Counted from the stretch's first letter, positions 10,626 to 21,258 are shown. The stretch is 64,000 nucleotides of DNA from Bartonella massiliensis (GCF_902150025.1 NZ_CABFVS010000011.1:124001-188000), one strand, 5' to 3'. Numbers and translations are program-made. The notes: generated by a model not told the origin, from the letters alone.

Positions 10626-10845
10626 TATAAAATTTTTATTTATAATGATGATCTAGCATTATTCATATCGAATTAAAGACCTGAATACCGTAGGATTTTC
10701 TCATTTTAAAGCTGTTGATCTTGAATCAATCAAAACCACTCGTTTGCACGTCACAAGCGGGATTAGCGTGTGGATAAATTTGTATAAGAAAGGAATAAAA
10801 ACACCTCTTATGATTCGTCTCAAGCACTAAGGGTTGTCGTAAAAC
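10626..10845 (+). pseudogene. Integrase remnant B' (5' flank and first codons)
   Basis: Inverted copy of the integrase 5' flank found at 11070-11265. Read on the plus strand it carries GTGGATAAATTTG, then AGGAATAAAAACACCTC, then a start-like ATGATTCGTCTCAA equivalent to the N-terminus M-x-RL. After about 10 codons it is cut off and joins the minus-strand copy B at about 10845 without any spacer. It contains a perfect TGTGGATAA at 10769-10777. Confidence 0.65.
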
Positions 10846-11265
10846 AGAACGCCATTGATTTGCTAATTCACGGGTTTGTTTTAAAGAGACATCTCTTAAA
10901 GCAGCCAAGTCCATTTCACGATGGCGCCCATGAATGGTATAACGGTAAAGCTTCCTTGGAATAATATAAAATCCATTGAGCACCACCATCTTTACGTTTG
11001 TGGAGTAACAAGCCGGTACCATCGCACTATTTGCCAGCCCGCAATGTTGCGACAGACCTTGCATTAAGACGATTCATAAGAGGCATTTTTACTCCTTTCT
11101 TTCCTCATTTTTACCCACACACTAGCCCTGCTTTTGACGTGCAAGCAAGTGACATTAATTGATTCAATATGAGATGGTTTGTGATGAGAAAATCTTACTA
11201 TATTCGGAGTTATGATTCAAGTTAAAATCATGATTTATCATTATAAATCAATGCTTTGCCGTAAT
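10846..11265 (-). pseudogene. Integrase remnant B (N-terminal part with 5' flank)
   Basis: Minus-strand 5' fragment of the same integrase family. With frameshifts removed, it reads RSVATLRAGK, CDGTGLLLHKRKDGGAQWI, then RYTIHGRHREMDLAALRDV and SLKQTRELANQWRSVLR, the arm-binding domain and start of the linker. The protein is cut at about residue 75 and the catalytic domain is absent. The flank at 11070-11265 matches copies A and C. No functional product is expected. Confidence 0.72.
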
Positions 11266-11350
11266 ATTAGGGGTTGACAAATAGAATGATGATACCAATT
11301 TTCGAGATCTACCAAAAAAAAGAGTATATGAGTTCTTATGAAGAAAGCTT

Positions 11351-11393
11351 TTTAATAAAAAAGAACATCTCTTTTTTATAGGGGGGTGTTCTT
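11351..11393 (-). terminator. Probable terminator overlapping the mutS stop
   Basis: AAGAACA (11361-11367) and TGTTCTT (11387-11393) form a 7-bp stem with a 19-nt loop. On the minus strand this is followed by TTTTTTATT. The upstream arm lies within the last codons of mutS. Confidence 0.55.
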
Positions 11394-14120
11394 TTCAAGC
11401 TGTTTGAGATGATAAATTGCTTCTAAAGCTTGCTTAGGGGAGAGTTCATCGGGATGAATATTTTTTAAAGCTTCGTAAAGGATATCATGTTTGTTTTTTT
11501 CTTCGTTGAGAGGAGAGGTTGCTTTAAGCGAAAAGAGCGGTAAATCATCAATGAGTTTATGCCCTTTTCCAGCCATTTCACCTTGTTCTAATTGATGAAG
11601 AACATCTGTTGCTCGTGTAATAACAGCTGGAGGAAGTCCAGCAAGCTTTGCAACTTGTACACCATAGGACCGGTCTGCGGCTCCGGGTGTGACTTCATGA
11701 AGAAAAACCACATCGCCATCCCAGTTTTTAACTTTCATGGTTACATTATGCAGTCTGTCAAGTTTTTCAGTCAGTGCTGTCATTTCATGAAAATGGGTAG
11801 CGAGAATAGCACGACAATGGTTAACTTCATGGAGATATTCAACGGCAGCCCAAGCAATAGAAAGTCCATCAAAGGTTGATGTTCCACGCCCTATTTCATC
11901 GAGAATAACGAGAGAATGTTTACTTGCATGATTGAGAATCGTTGCTGTTTCAACCATTTCCATCATAAAGGTTGAGCGCCCCCGTGCTAGGTCATCAGAA
12001 GCCCCGACACGACTAAACAGCCGATCAACAACGCCAATATGTGCTGAAGTTGCTGGAACAAAGGATCCCATTTGCGCCATAATAGCAATGAGCGCATTTT
12101 GCCGCAAAAAAGTTGATTTTCCTCCCATATTAGGTCCTGTCAAAAGCCAGATTGCGGCATATTGCTGATTTTCTTGCACAGAGAGATCGCAATTATTGGC
12201 AACAAAGGGTTCTGCTGCTTGTTTGTGGAGCGCTTGTTCAACAACAGGATGGCGTCCTGCGGTGATATGAAAGGTCAAGGAATGATCAATTTTAGGGCGG
12301 CAATATCCTTGTTCTTCAGCAAGATATGCTAAAGCGACAGAAACATCTAAAATAGCAAGTGCTTCAGCGGCTTTACGAATAAAATCAACTTGTTCGATAA
12401 TTTCTTGAACAAGCGTATCAAAGATCTCCAGTTCAAGCGTCAATGCATGGTTGGCAGCATGGGCAATACGACTTTCAAGGTCAGCAAGCTCTGTTGTCGT
12501 AAAACGCATAGCGTTTGCCATTGTTTGCCGATGAATAAAGCGTGCTTTCACTTGTGGATCATTTGTAAGGGCAGATGCTTGTGTACTGGTGACTTCAATG
12601 AAATAGCCTAGAATATTATTATGCTTTATTTTAAGCGTTTTAATATCTGTTTCTTGGGCATATTGCGCTTGAAGTTCAGCAATGACACGGCGTGATTCAT
12701 CTCGTAAAGCACGCATTTCATCAAGCTCTTGATGATATTGAGAGCGAATAAAGCCACCATCACGTTTAAGCAGTGGAAGATCATCGGCTAGTGCTTGTTC
12801 TAAATGGTGATGTAAAGCAACGGGTAGATTTGAAAACACTTGTTGTACATCACTTATTTCTTGAGGCAGGAGCTCATTATTAAGGAGCTGATGAATTTCA
12901 CGAATGATGTCAAAGCCGCGCTGGATTGTTGCCATATCACGGGGACCTCCTCGTCCAAGAGCCAAACGTGAAACGGCGCGGGGCATATCTGGTCCCCCTT
13001 TTAAAGTGAGCTTTATCGCTTCTGAAAGAGAAGGGTTACGGAGAAAAAAATCGATAGAATCCAAACGCGTATCAATTGCTGAAGGGGTGGTAAGAGGGGC
13101 AATAAGGCGATCGATGAGAAGGCGTGATCCTCCTCCTGTTACAGTGCGATCAATAGCTTTTAGTAAACTTCCATCCCGTTGTCCTGATGTCGTTCGAATA
13201 AGCTCAAGGCTTAGTCTGGTTGCCGCATCAATAAAAAGGGTAGCACTTTCATTTTGGCGCTCCGGTTGCATGAGGGGAGGACGATGTGTGATTTGTGTTT
13301 TTTCGATATAACGAATAGCTGCTACAATTGCAGAGAGTTCACAGCGTGAATAATCGGCAACACCTTCAAGCGTTGAAAGTTTAAAATAAGAGCAAATATC
13401 GCGCTCAGCGGTGAGGGTATCAAAAAGACAAGCCGGTTGAGGCGAAACGATACGATCAAGAACATTAAAAAGCGGTTTGTGCGATTTATCATGAAAAAAG
13501 GAATCAGCAACAATAATTTCCTGTGGATCCACACGCATAATATCTGCTAAAAGTTTCTCTTGGCGACTTTCTGTTACACGAAATATGCCTGTTGAGATAT
13601 CAATCCAAGAAAGAGCGAACTCTTCTCCATCGCTGGTTTTTATACGGGAAAGTGTCATCAAATAATTTGCGCGTGTTGGATCAAGGAGTTTTTCTTCTGT
13701 TATTGTTCCAGGGGTTACTAGGCGGACAACATCACGCCGAACAACAGATTTTGAGCCCCGTTTTTTTGCTTCCGCAGGATCTTCTGTTTGTTCACAAACA
13801 GCAACGCGATAACCACAAGAAATCAGTTTTTGTAAATAATCATCAGCAGCGTGAACGGGAACACCGCACATGGGAATATCTTGTCCTAAATGTTTTCCGC
13901 GTGCTGTGAGTGTGATTCCCAAGGCCTGAGCAGCTTCAATGGCATCATTAAAAAATAATTCGTAAAAATCCCCCATTCGGTAAAAAAGAAGAGAATCATG
14001 ATGGACGGCTTTGATTTCTATGTATTGCTCCATCATAGGTGTAAGACGTTCTTGAGAGGAAGTAGAGAGGGAAGCAGGCTGTGGAATTAAATTATTTTTA
14101 TGGTTGTTTTTTTTATCCAT
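11376..14120 (-). CDS. mutS: DNA mismatch repair protein MutS
   Basis: Recognises mismatched bases and small loops in DNA and starts MutL-dependent repair. The 914-residue protein has the mismatch-binding domain with Phe52-Tyr-Glu54 in MGDFYELF. Connector, core and clamp regions follow. The C-terminal ATPase has Walker [10 protein letters not shown] at 662-670 and Walker [10 protein letters not shown] at about 736-744. The dimerisation tail is complete. The start at 14120 adds a polar stretch of about 28 residues before the conserved [11 protein letters not shown]. It could be slightly shorter in the cell. It diverges from maeB. Confidence 0.97.
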   Translation of the reverse strand: MDKKNNHKNNLIPQPASLSTSSQERLTPMMEQYIEIKAVHHDSLLFYRMGDFYELFFNDAIEAAQALGITLTARGKHLGQDIPMCGVPVHAADDYLQKLISCGYRVAVCEQTEDPAEAKKRGSKSVVRRDVVRLVTPGTITEEKLLDPTRANYLMTLSRIKTSDGEEFALSWIDISTGIFRVTESRQEKLLADIMRVDPQEIIVADSFFHDKSHKPLFNVLDRIVSPQPACLFDTLTAERDICSYFKLSTLEGVADYSRCELSAIVAAIRYIEKTQITHRPPLMQPERQNESATLFIDAATRLSLELIRTTSGQRDGSLLKAIDRTVTGGGSRLLIDRLIAPLTTPSAIDTRLDSIDFFLRNPSLSEAIKLTLKGGPDMPRAVSRLALGRGGPRDMATIQRGFDIIREIHQLLNNELLPQEISDVQQVFSNLPVALHHHLEQALADDLPLLKRDGGFIRSQYHQELDEMRALRDESRRVIAELQAQYAQETDIKTLKIKHNNILGYFIEVTSTQASALTNDPQVKARFIHRQTMANAMRFTTTELADLESRIAHAANHALTLELEIFDTLVQEIIEQVDFIRKAAEALAILDVSVALAYLAEEQGYCRPKIDHSLTFHITAGRHPVVEQALHKQAAEPFVANNCDLSVQENQQYAAIWLLTGPNMGGKSTFLRQNALIAIMAQMGSFVPATSAHIGVVDRLFSRVGASDDLARGRSTFMMEMVETATILNHASKHSLVILDEIGRGTSTFDGLSIAWAAVEYLHEVNHCRAILATHFHEMTALTEKLDRLHNVTMKVKNWDGDVVFLHEVTPGAADRSYGVQVAKLAGLPPAVITRATDVLHQLEQGEMAGKGHKLIDDLPLFSLKATSPLNEEKNKHDILYEALKNIHPDELSPKQALEAIYHLKQLEKNTPL

Positions 14121-14324
14121 TTTTACGTGGCCTGTTTCCTTGCAGTGAAGCTTTTACTATTTTTTGTTTACTTCAATATTTATTTATCTCTAAATTGAAA
14201 CGCATCATTAGATTTGCTAAGGCAAAGAATAACGATTTCTAATATATGAATCAAATTTAAAAATTGAGTGATTATACGCATTATCAAGCAAAATTTACAC
14301 TGTTTTTGGAGAAAATAAAGTGAG

Positions 14325-16625
14325 ATGAAAAAGAGCGAGCAGGATCATAAAATGTCTCAAACCGTTTACAGTGCGAGCGAACGAGAGGCTCTTGATTTTC
14401 ATAGTCGTGGTCGACCAGGAAAGCTTGAAATTGTTGCAACAAAGTCTATGGCAACACAGCATGATTTAGCCTTGGCTTACTCACCAGGTGTCGCGGTTCC
14501 AGTGAAGGCAATTGCTCAAAATCCAGCGCTGGCTTATGATTATACAGCAAAAGGCAATCTTGTTGCTGTCATTTCAAATGGTACAGCTATCTTAGGGTTA
14601 GGAAATTTAGGTGCACTTGCCTCTAAGCCAGTTATGGAAGGCAAAGCAGTGCTGTTTAAGCGTTTTGCGGATATTGATTCGATTGATTTAGAAATTGATA
14701 TAAAAGATACAGAGAGTTTTATCAATTTGGTGCGTCATTTAGAACCTTCTTTTGGTGGAATCAATCTTGAAGACATTAAGGCGCCTGAATGTTTTATGAT
14801 TGAAAGTCGCCTGCGGGAGGTGATGAATATTCCTGTTTTTCACGATGATCAACACGGTACAGCTATCATTGTGGCAGCTGGTGTTCTCAATGCTTTGACG
14901 TTAACAGGACGCGATATGCAAAATACGCGGTTAGTCTGTAATGGTGCTGGTTCTGCAGGGATTGCTTGTATTGAACTGATTAAAGCGATGGGCTTTCGTT
15001 CTGAAAATATCATATTATGTGACACAAAAGGTGTGGTCTATGAAGGTCGCAAAGAGGGAATGAATCAGTGGAAGTCTGCGCATGCTGTTCGAACGGATAA
15101 ACGTACGCTTCTGGAAGCAATGGAAGGGGCAGATATATTTTTCGGGGTTTCTGCTAAAGGGGCATTAACTCCTGAAATGGTAAAATCCATGGCTCCGCAG
15201 CCAATTATTTTTGCTATGGCCAACCCCGATCCAGAAATTACGCCGGAAGAGGTTATGCAAGTGCGTCAGGATGCCATTGTCGCAACAGGTCGTTCCGATT
15301 ATCCAAATCAGATTAATAATGTTCTCTGTTTTCCTTATATATTTCGTGGTGCGCTTGATGCGCGTGCAACGGTTATTAATGAAGACATGAAAATTGCTGC
15401 GGCAAGGGCCATTGCCAATTTAGCGCATGAGGAAGTTCCTGACAGCGTTGCAGAAGCTTATCGCGGAAAGCGATTAAAATTTGGTCCTAATTATATTATC
15501 CCTGTTCCTTTTGATCCGCGTTTATTTACGGTTGTTTCAATAGCGGTAGCAAAAGCTGCAATGGAAAGTGGTGTCGCGCAAAAGAACATAGATGATTTAG
15601 AGGCTTATGAGCGCGATTTGAATGCGAGACGTGATCCTATTTCTTCGATGATGCGAGGGGTTTATAACCATGTTCGTCAAGCGCCAAAACAAATTGTCTT
15701 TGCAGAAGGTGAAGAAGAGCAAGTCATGCGGGCTGCTGTTTCCTATGTTCATCAAAAATTGGGACAAGTGATTTTGGTTGGTCGTGAAGAGCAAGTAAGA
15801 GAAACGGCTGCTGTTGCTGGTATTGATCTGGAGCGTGAAGGTATTTCTATCATGAATGCTAAGCTTTCTTGTCGTACAGATGCTTATGCGAATTATCTTT
15901 ATAAAAAGATGCAGCGTCAAGGCTGGTTGTTGCGTGATTGTCATCGTCGTATCAATAATGATCGAAATTATTTTGCTGCGTGTATGGTTGCACTAGGAGA
16001 TGCGGATGCAATGGTTACAGGGGTGACACGCAATTATGAAACAGCACTAGTTGATATACGTCGGGCAATTGATGAAAAACCAAAAGAACGATTGATTGGT
16101 ATTTCAATGGCTATTTGCCGTGGCCGAACTGTGTTTATTGCAGATACTGCTGTTTATGAAAATCCTAATTCGGAAGAACTTGCGGATATAGCGGAACAAA
16201 CCGCTTCGTTTGTGCGTGGATTTGGATATCAGCCAAGGGTTGCATTTCTAGCATTTTCTACCTTTGGTTATCTGAAAGGGAAAGTTACACAGCAAATTCA
16301 GGATGCGATTAATATTTTGCATAAACGTAAAGTTGATTTTGAGTTTGATGGAGAAATAAGTGCTGATGTGGCACTTAATTCCAAATTGATGCAGCAATAT
16401 CCATTTATGGGATTAACAGAGCCCGCTAATATTTTGGTCATGCCTGGATATCACGCATCTTCTATTGCAAGCAAAATGTTACAAGAACTTGGTGACGCAA
16501 CCATCATTGGTCCTATTTTAATTGGATTGGAAAAATCTGTCCAAATTGTACCGTTTAGTGGAAACGATACCGATGTTGTCAATATTGCAATGCTTGCAGC
16601 TTATCATGCGGCAAAAGTCATATAA
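14325..16625 (+). CDS. maeB: NADP-dependent malic enzyme with C-terminal phosphotransacetylase-like domain
   Basis: Oxidatively decarboxylates malate to pyruvate with NADP, supplying NADPH and linking the TCA cycle to pyruvate. Residues about 1-440 are the malic enzyme part. It has the substrate-binding SPGVAVPVKAI, AKGNLVAVISNGTAILGLG, the metal-binding FGGINLEDIKAPECF and a Rossmann loop NGAGSAGIACIELI. Residues about 450-766 resemble phosphate acetyltransferase, a fusion typical of MaeB in proteobacteria; this domain is usually regulatory rather than catalytic. Length 766 is normal. An in-frame ATG at 14352 is an alternative start. Confidence 0.95.
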   Translation: MKKSEQDHKMSQTVYSASEREALDFHSRGRPGKLEIVATKSMATQHDLALAYSPGVAVPVKAIAQNPALAYDYTAKGNLVAVISNGTAILGLGNLGALASKPVMEGKAVLFKRFADIDSIDLEIDIKDTESFINLVRHLEPSFGGINLEDIKAPECFMIESRLREVMNIPVFHDDQHGTAIIVAAGVLNALTLTGRDMQNTRLVCNGAGSAGIACIELIKAMGFRSENIILCDTKGVVYEGRKEGMNQWKSAHAVRTDKRTLLEAMEGADIFFGVSAKGALTPEMVKSMAPQPIIFAMANPDPEITPEEVMQVRQDAIVATGRSDYPNQINNVLCFPYIFRGALDARATVINEDMKIAAARAIANLAHEEVPDSVAEAYRGKRLKFGPNYIIPVPFDPRLFTVVSIAVAKAAMESGVAQKNIDDLEAYERDLNARRDPISSMMRGVYNHVRQAPKQIVFAEGEEEQVMRAAVSYVHQKLGQVILVGREEQVRETAAVAGIDLEREGISIMNAKLSCRTDAYANYLYKKMQRQGWLLRDCHRRINNDRNYFAACMVALGDADAMVTGVTRNYETALVDIRRAIDEKPKERLIGISMAICRGRTVFIADTAVYENPNSEELADIAEQTASFVRGFGYQPRVAFLAFSTFGYLKGKVTQQIQDAINILHKRKVDFEFDGEISADVALNSKLMQQYPFMGLTEPANILVMPGYHASSIASKMLQELGDATIIGPILIGLEKSVQIVPFSGNDTDVVNIAMLAAYHAAKVI

Positions 16626-16627
16626 AA

Positions 16628-16660
16628 AAAGCCCCATAAAACAATATATTAAGGGGCTTT
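16628..16660. terminator. Bidirectional terminator between maeB and secB
   Basis: AAAGCCCC (16628-16635) pairs with GGGGCTTT (16653-16660) around a 17-nt loop between the two convergent genes. The A/T-rich flanks let it act on either strand. Confidence 0.6.
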
Positions 16661-16682
16661 ATGATAGAAAAAGAATAAATTT

Positions 16683-17159
16683 TTAAGAGGGCTGTATTTG
16701 ACTGTCTTTTTGTTCTTCAGCAAGACGCTTTTGAAAGAGGGCTGCAAAATCAATAGGATCAATCCATAAAGGTGGAAAACCACCATTTTGAGTAGCATTC
16801 GATATAATTTGGCGAGCAAATGGGAATAAAAGACGGGGACATTCAATAAAGACCAGTGGCATAACATGTTCTTGTGGAATGTTTTTAAGGTGGAAAACAC
16901 CACCGTAAATCAGCTCTACATGAAATAAGGTTTCAGCGTCATCATTGGCTTTGACGGAGAGAGACAAAACAACATCATAATTATCATCACCAATGGGGTT
17001 AGCATTGACATTAATATTGATATCAATTTGTGGGGATTTTTCACGTGCACGCAATGAATGAGGAGCACCTGGGTTCTCGAATGAGAAATCTTTTAAATAT
17101 TGAGTTAATACAGCAAAAACCGGCTCTACACTATTGTTGTTCATTTCACCTTCAGCCAT
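16683..17159 (-). CDS. secB: Protein-export chaperone SecB
   Basis: Tetrameric cytosolic chaperone that keeps preproteins unfolded and hands them to SecA. I chose the ATG at 17159 (MAEGEMNNN, 158 residues). GAGAGG lies at the right spacing before it, whereas the longer frame from 17177 starts on the Shine-Dalgarno itself. Family blocks include [41 protein letters not shown] and [18 protein letters not shown]. It converges with maeB and lies on the same strand as the downstream part of fxsA's neighbourhood. Confidence 0.96.
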   Translation of the reverse strand: MAEGEMNNNSVEPVFAVLTQYLKDFSFENPGAPHSLRAREKSPQIDININVNANPIGDDNYDVVLSLSVKANDDAETLFHVELIYGGVFHLKNIPQEHVMPLVFIECPRLLFPFARQIISNATQNGGFPPLWIDPIDFAALFQKRLAEEQKDSQIQPS

Positions 17160-17304
17160 ACGACGAACCTCTCTCATTATAGTATATATGTTTTTATTTT
17201 AGCTCTAAAGATCGGATTGGTTACCACGCCTTACAAAAGGTTGCAAGGAATGCCCTCTTTTTATCTTGAATATTTTTTTAGTCCATGACAGCTTTTTAAG
17301 CATT

Positions 17305-17799
17305 TTAATGATTATCATCATTTTTGCGCCATGGGGATTCTGTTGTATCATGAATTTTGTAATCTTCTGCGTTAAGATCAATTATTTTTTCAGAGTCATT
17401 TGTTCTTTTCATGTTGGGATTCATTTTGTTTTTTAGTGATGAAAAGAAATGCCAAGCAATTGATCGAATTGGTTTAATAAGAAGTAATATTCCCAAGAGA
17501 TCACTTACAAATCCAGGAAGTATAAGCAAAATCGCACTAAACATGATGAAAGCATCATGAATAATATTATTTTCTAATGTCCGGCCTTGGATAATTTCAT
17601 TTTGTATGTTTTTTAAAAGGCTAATCCCTTGAATTCGCAATAAAACAACCCCAACTATGGTTGTGAGAATAACCAAACTCAAAGTTGCCAAAACACCAAT
17701 TTCTTGACCAACAAGGATAAAACCAGCGATCTCAATTAAAAGGCTACAGAGAAAAACAACGACAAAAAAACGAGGTTTTATAGAATAAAGTTTTATCAC
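17305..17799 (-). CDS. fxsA: FxsA family membrane protein
   Basis: Inner-membrane protein of the FxsA family; the E. coli member relieves phage T7 exclusion by F plasmid, and the normal cell function is unclear. The 164 residues have an N-terminal hydrophobic helix (about 9-30), a second (about 33-52), and a third near residues 84-105 (IMFSAILLILPGFVSDLLGILLL region). The LPGFVSDLLG motif is characteristic. The hydrophilic C-terminal tail contains IIDLNAEDYKI. It diverges from the Tim44-domain gene; FxsA, SecB and the Tim44 protein are neighbours in many Rhizobiales. Confidence 0.88.
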   Translation of the reverse strand: MIKLYSIKPRFFVVVFLCSLLIEIAGFILVGQEIGVLATLSLVILTTIVGVVLLRIQGISLLKNIQNEIIQGRTLENNIIHDAFIMFSAILLILPGFVSDLLGILLLIKPIRSIAWHFFSSLKNKMNPNMKRTNDSEKIIDLNAEDYKIHDTTESPWRKNDDNH

Positions 17800-17965
17800 A
17801 TGAAAATTTCCTTCTGGATGAGGTGGGAAGAAACTCTTAAAAGAACTCCTTTAAAATCTATAAAAATATTTGAATGGTAGGATTCCTTATTTTACATATT
17901 TATTGATAAATGGTATTGACTGCAATGTTTATTACAGACTTAAAGCTTGGAGATTGACAGCGCCC

Positions 17966-18658
17966 ATGGAATTTGACGTTATACTTGTCATCGCTCTTGT
18001 TGTTATGGTTGTTATTTTTGTGCAACTCCGTAGTGTATTAGGGAAACGAATTGGGTTTGAAAAGCCTCCCTTTGATCCTTATTCACGTCGTTCTAAAAAA
18101 CAAGCTGCGGCAGAAACGGCTGATAATATTGTTTCGTTCCCTCATCAGAAAAATTCACAAAAAGGTGATTTTAGTGAAATTGATAAAATTGCACCGGAGG
18201 GAAGTGTTTTGAATGGAGATTTGCGGGCGCTATGTAAAATTGATCCTCATTTTTCTCCTCAATCTTTTATAAAAGGTGCACAAATTGCTTATGAAATGAT
18301 TGTAACAGCTTTTGCTAAAGGTGATCGCAATCAACTTAAAAGCTTACTTTGTCAAGATGTTTTTGAGAGCTTTTGTACTGCTATTGAGCAACGAGAAAAA
18401 AATAAAGAAACAATAGAGTTTACTTTTGTTGGGGTTAATAAAATCGAGTTTGTTGCGGCGGCAATGCAAGAAAAGAACGAACTTTTAACGATACGTATTG
18501 TTAGTGAGATGATTTCTGTTACTTATAATGAACAGGGTGAGCGTATAGACGGTGATCCCGATGCTATTGTAGAAATTAGGGATATTTGGACGTTTGTCCG
18601 CGATAGCCAGTCGCTGGATCCAAACTGGAAGCTTTTTGCCACAGAAGATGAAAATTAA
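17966..18658 (+). CDS. Tim44/TimA-like domain protein
   Basis: A 230-residue membrane-anchored protein with a C-terminal Tim44-like (NTF2-fold) domain, about residues 85-225. The N-terminus MEFDVILVIALVVMVVIFVQL is one transmembrane helix. It is followed by LRSVLGKRIGFEKPPFDPY, a block conserved in alphaproteobacterial TimA relatives. Homologues of Tim44 belong to the mitochondrial import motor; the bacterial role is not settled. I use the ATG at 17966, since the longer frame from TTG at 17870 adds residues unlike the family. It precedes the Smr gene by 47 bases. Confidence 0.88.
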   Translation: MEFDVILVIALVVMVVIFVQLRSVLGKRIGFEKPPFDPYSRRSKKQAAAETADNIVSFPHQKNSQKGDFSEIDKIAPEGSVLNGDLRALCKIDPHFSPQSFIKGAQIAYEMIVTAFAKGDRNQLKSLLCQDVFESFCTAIEQREKNKETIEFTFVGVNKIEFVAAAMQEKNELLTIRIVSEMISVTYNEQGERIDGDPDAIVEIRDIWTFVRDSQSLDPNWKLFATEDEN

Positions 18659-18705
18659 AGTACTTTTTTCTTCCATAAGTACGCAATGATTTATGAGAAA
18701 TTGAA

Positions 18706-19308
18706 ATGTCCTCAAGTGAATGGAGACAAAAAAGGGATTTATTGACTTCACAAGATCGCCTTTTATGGGAGATGGTTTGTCGTACGACAAAACCTCTTCA
18801 TGGTAAGATATCTCCTTCTATTTCAGAAGATATTGTAAAGACTAATGATAAAAAACATTGCACAATTCAAAACCCTTTAACTTTTCAGGAAAATCAACAA
18901 GGTTCAACAATTATTAAAAAACAAAAGAGAGCCGTTACACAAGCGCATAAGATTCATTTTTTTGATCATGTTGCACATCGTAAAATTTCTCAAGGTCGTT
19001 ATCCTCTTGAAGCGCATCTTGATCTTCACGGTTATATGCAGGAAGAAGCTTATTTTTTCTTAAAAAATTTTTTACAATCCTCTCAGCAGAATGGATTGCG
19101 CTATGTCCTTGTGATTACAGGAAAGGGCCGTTCCGTTGGGAGTGAAGGAGCTTTGTATAGATTTGTTCCATATTGGTTATCAACACCAGCTTTTCGATAT
19201 TATGTTCATGCATTTGAGCAAGCTGCACGTCATCATGGCGGTGAAGGCGCGCTTTATGTTTGGTTGCGCCGTTTTCATGGCGGGAAAAGGAATGTGACGT
19301 TATTGTAA
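18706..19308 (+). CDS. Smr domain protein
   Basis: A 200-residue protein with a C-terminal Smr domain, found in MutS2 and stand-alone proteins, where it acts as a nuclease or nucleic-acid binder. The LDLHG motif is at 105-109, followed by TGKG at 138-141 and a GALYVWLRR end. The N-terminal 100 residues are polar and probably disordered, which is usual for the alphaproteobacterial form. It lies directly downstream of the Tim44-domain gene and probably shares its transcript. The exact substrate is unknown. Confidence 0.88.
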   Translation: MSSSEWRQKRDLLTSQDRLLWEMVCRTTKPLHGKISPSISEDIVKTNDKKHCTIQNPLTFQENQQGSTIIKKQKRAVTQAHKIHFFDHVAHRKISQGRYPLEAHLDLHGYMQEEAYFFLKNFLQSSQQNGLRYVLVITGKGRSVGSEGALYRFVPYWLSTPAFRYYVHAFEQAARHHGGEGALYVWLRRFHGGKRNVTLL

Positions 19309-19833
19309 TTATCAAGTTTAATATTGATTTCAAAAGATTTTGTCTATTATAGACGATAGAAGAGATACGCTAACCTATTGATTTGTAATTATAATTTATT
19401 CTTATCTCTTGCGTAAAAGCCTTAAATAAATATTTCCTTATTTTTTTATTTTTTACGGTTTAAAGACGTTGCACCGCCCATGAAAAATAGAAAGTTTCAA
19501 GTCGAATACTTTTGAAAGAGGGTGGGGTGTTCAATTACATTCATTGCTTTTGATGAGAAAGGCATGCAAAATTTTTTTGTAGTATCATGGCGCTCTTTCA
19601 TATTCTAGAGTTGGGGATTGTTTATATATTTCCATCAATCTGATTTTTAGGAATATGACGTATAGGATTTTTACGAACGCTTGTCAGAATAAGTAAATGT
19701 AAAGTCCGATATGTCATGTTGGTATGTCGCAAAGTTTTTTATAAAAAGCGATCCCTTTTTTCCGATTTATCGTTGGTAAATTTTATACTTTATGACGTTG
19801 TTTTCTTAAGAGAGTTTTTGCTTTTGTCGGTTC
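19309..19833. other. Gene-free region after the Smr gene
   Basis: About 0.5 kb AT-rich DNA. I see no open frame with recognisable content and no clear RNA gene. It leads into integrase remnant C. Confidence 0.5.
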
Positions 19834-20560
19834 TTATAAATCAACATTTAAACCTAATGCAGCCGCATGTTTGAAACAAATATTAAGGTGGTTCATTGCT
19901 CTACAATCTGTATCATCTTTTGTATGCAAAATAGGGTAAGCGTATTTTTTTGGGTAATCTCTGAAATAGGAAAACAGCCTCATTGGAGAAGAATATAAAG
20001 TTTTAAAGGTGTTCTCCAGTTTGGTCATTTCCTTTCAATTTGACTTTACGGTTTTCAAAAGTATCTACAGCACTATCTTTTAAATAATAGAGATTACGCA
20101 TTGCTTCACGCTTTTATTTATCGCGTGTTTTTTTTGGGGACCACGACCTTCATCTAAAATAAAATGCCATTGGTTTACTAATTCACGGGCTTATTTTTTA
20201 ATATCTCTCAATATTCGTCACACCTGTTTTGTGACGGCTTTCATGAAGGGGCTAACGATAAATCTTTAAGAACCTCGTTCTTTAAGTTTAAAGAGCAGGA
20301 TGGGTACTATCTACTTACTCGAAATGTTGCGACAATCCTTGAAGTTCTTGGCACTTAAAAAGGGGGATAAGAGGCATTTTTAGTCTTTGCTTATACAGTT
20401 TTTATCCACATGGTCCACCCGCTTGTGGTGTGCAAGCAAATAGTTTTGATTGATTCAAAATAAACAGATTTGAAATGAGAGAATCTTACGATATTCGGAA
20501 TTCTAATATAATATGAATGACGCTAAACGATCTTTATAAACCAATAAGTTGTTATATCTA
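19834..20560 (-). pseudogene. Integrase remnant C (N-terminal half with 5' flank)
   Basis: The longest 5' remnant of the integrase family. From high to low coordinates the flank (20370-20560, with TTATCCACA at 20402-20410) is followed by broken frames. The next clear piece is AMRN-LYYLKD-AVDTFENRKVKLK. A 64-codon frame (19834-20028) then ends with LNICFKHAAALGLNVDL, the core-binding domain. That piece overlaps the start of the plus-strand fragment D (LELDVDLQQVAEKA), which helps reconstruct the parent protein. The catalytic domain is missing and many frameshifts are visible. Confidence 0.72.
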
Positions 20561-20724
20561 ACTATGCAACAGCACCAAAAAATATAATTTCATTAAATAC
20601 TTTCATGAAAAGATGTTCTCATTGACTAAAAGTTTCATAAAATTTTTTATCTCATAATAACTCTATCATTGAAATCTAATAATGAAGCATAGAAAGCACA
20701 GAATATGAGATTATATCACGGGGA

Positions 20725-21258
20725 TTATACTCTTATTCGCCGTCTTTCAGATATTGGTTGAAATGCTAGCTTAGCATGAAAAGCACAATAGGGACTATTT
20801 TCATCAGAATCAGCACCACAAAAATGAAAATCGGCTGATAATGGATCCCCAATCGGCCATCTACATGTATTTTCACTCAATTGTAGCAGGTTAAGTTGAC
20901 GTGATATAGGTACAACGACATTGGATTTTGCAGACATATCAATTTCTTTTACAGCTTCTGCTACAAACTCTGGCTTCAAAGTTTTTTCTTCAACATCGGC
21001 AGGTGGTGTGTTTATTGGTGATGCGGTGGATGTGCTGCGACGCACACGTGGAGATGATGGGCTGCTTCCTGCAGGAGATTTTTGCGCACGGGCGCTTCCT
21101 GGTGCTGTTTTGCCACGTCCTGGCAGTTTTAATCGATGCACTTTACCGATGACTGCATTTCTGCTGACCCCACCTAATTGAGCAGCAATTTGACTCGCAC
21201 TTAACCCTTCACTCCAAAGCTTCTTAAGAAGCTCAACGCGTTCACATGTCCAACCCAT
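20725..21258 (-). CDS. gcrA: GcrA cell-cycle regulator
   Basis: Alphaproteobacterial transcription cofactor that works with sigma-70 at promoters bearing CcrM-methylated GANTC sites. The N-terminal DNA-binding part is intact (MGWTCERVELLKKLW, then SASQIAAQLGGVSRNAVIGK, about residues 1-45). A proline/serine-rich linker follows. The conserved C-terminal sigma-binding part has the C-RWPIGDP, FHFCGAD and SPYCAFHAKLAF blocks. The length of 177 is normal. It stands alone between integrase remnant C and a gene-free stretch before argD. Confidence 0.95.
   Translation of the reverse strand: MGWTCERVELLKKLWSEGLSASQIAAQLGGVSRNAVIGKVHRLKLPGRGKTAPGSARAQKSPAGSSPSSPRVRRSTSTASPINTPPADVEEKTLKPEFVAEAVKEIDMSAKSNVVVPISRQLNLLQLSENTCRWPIGDPLSADFHFCGADSDENSPYCAFHAKLAFQPISERRRIRV

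Noticed and set aside
12904-13311. 135-codon plus-strand frame inside mutS
   Set aside because: It is an arginine/serine-rich shadow of the mutS coding strand with no independent support.
20402-20410. Perfect DnaA box TTATCCACA (and TGTGGATAA at 10769-10777) as replication-origin signals
   Set aside because: Both lie in the shared upstream flank of integrase remnants and are isolated, so they are inherited with the repeat rather than marking an origin.
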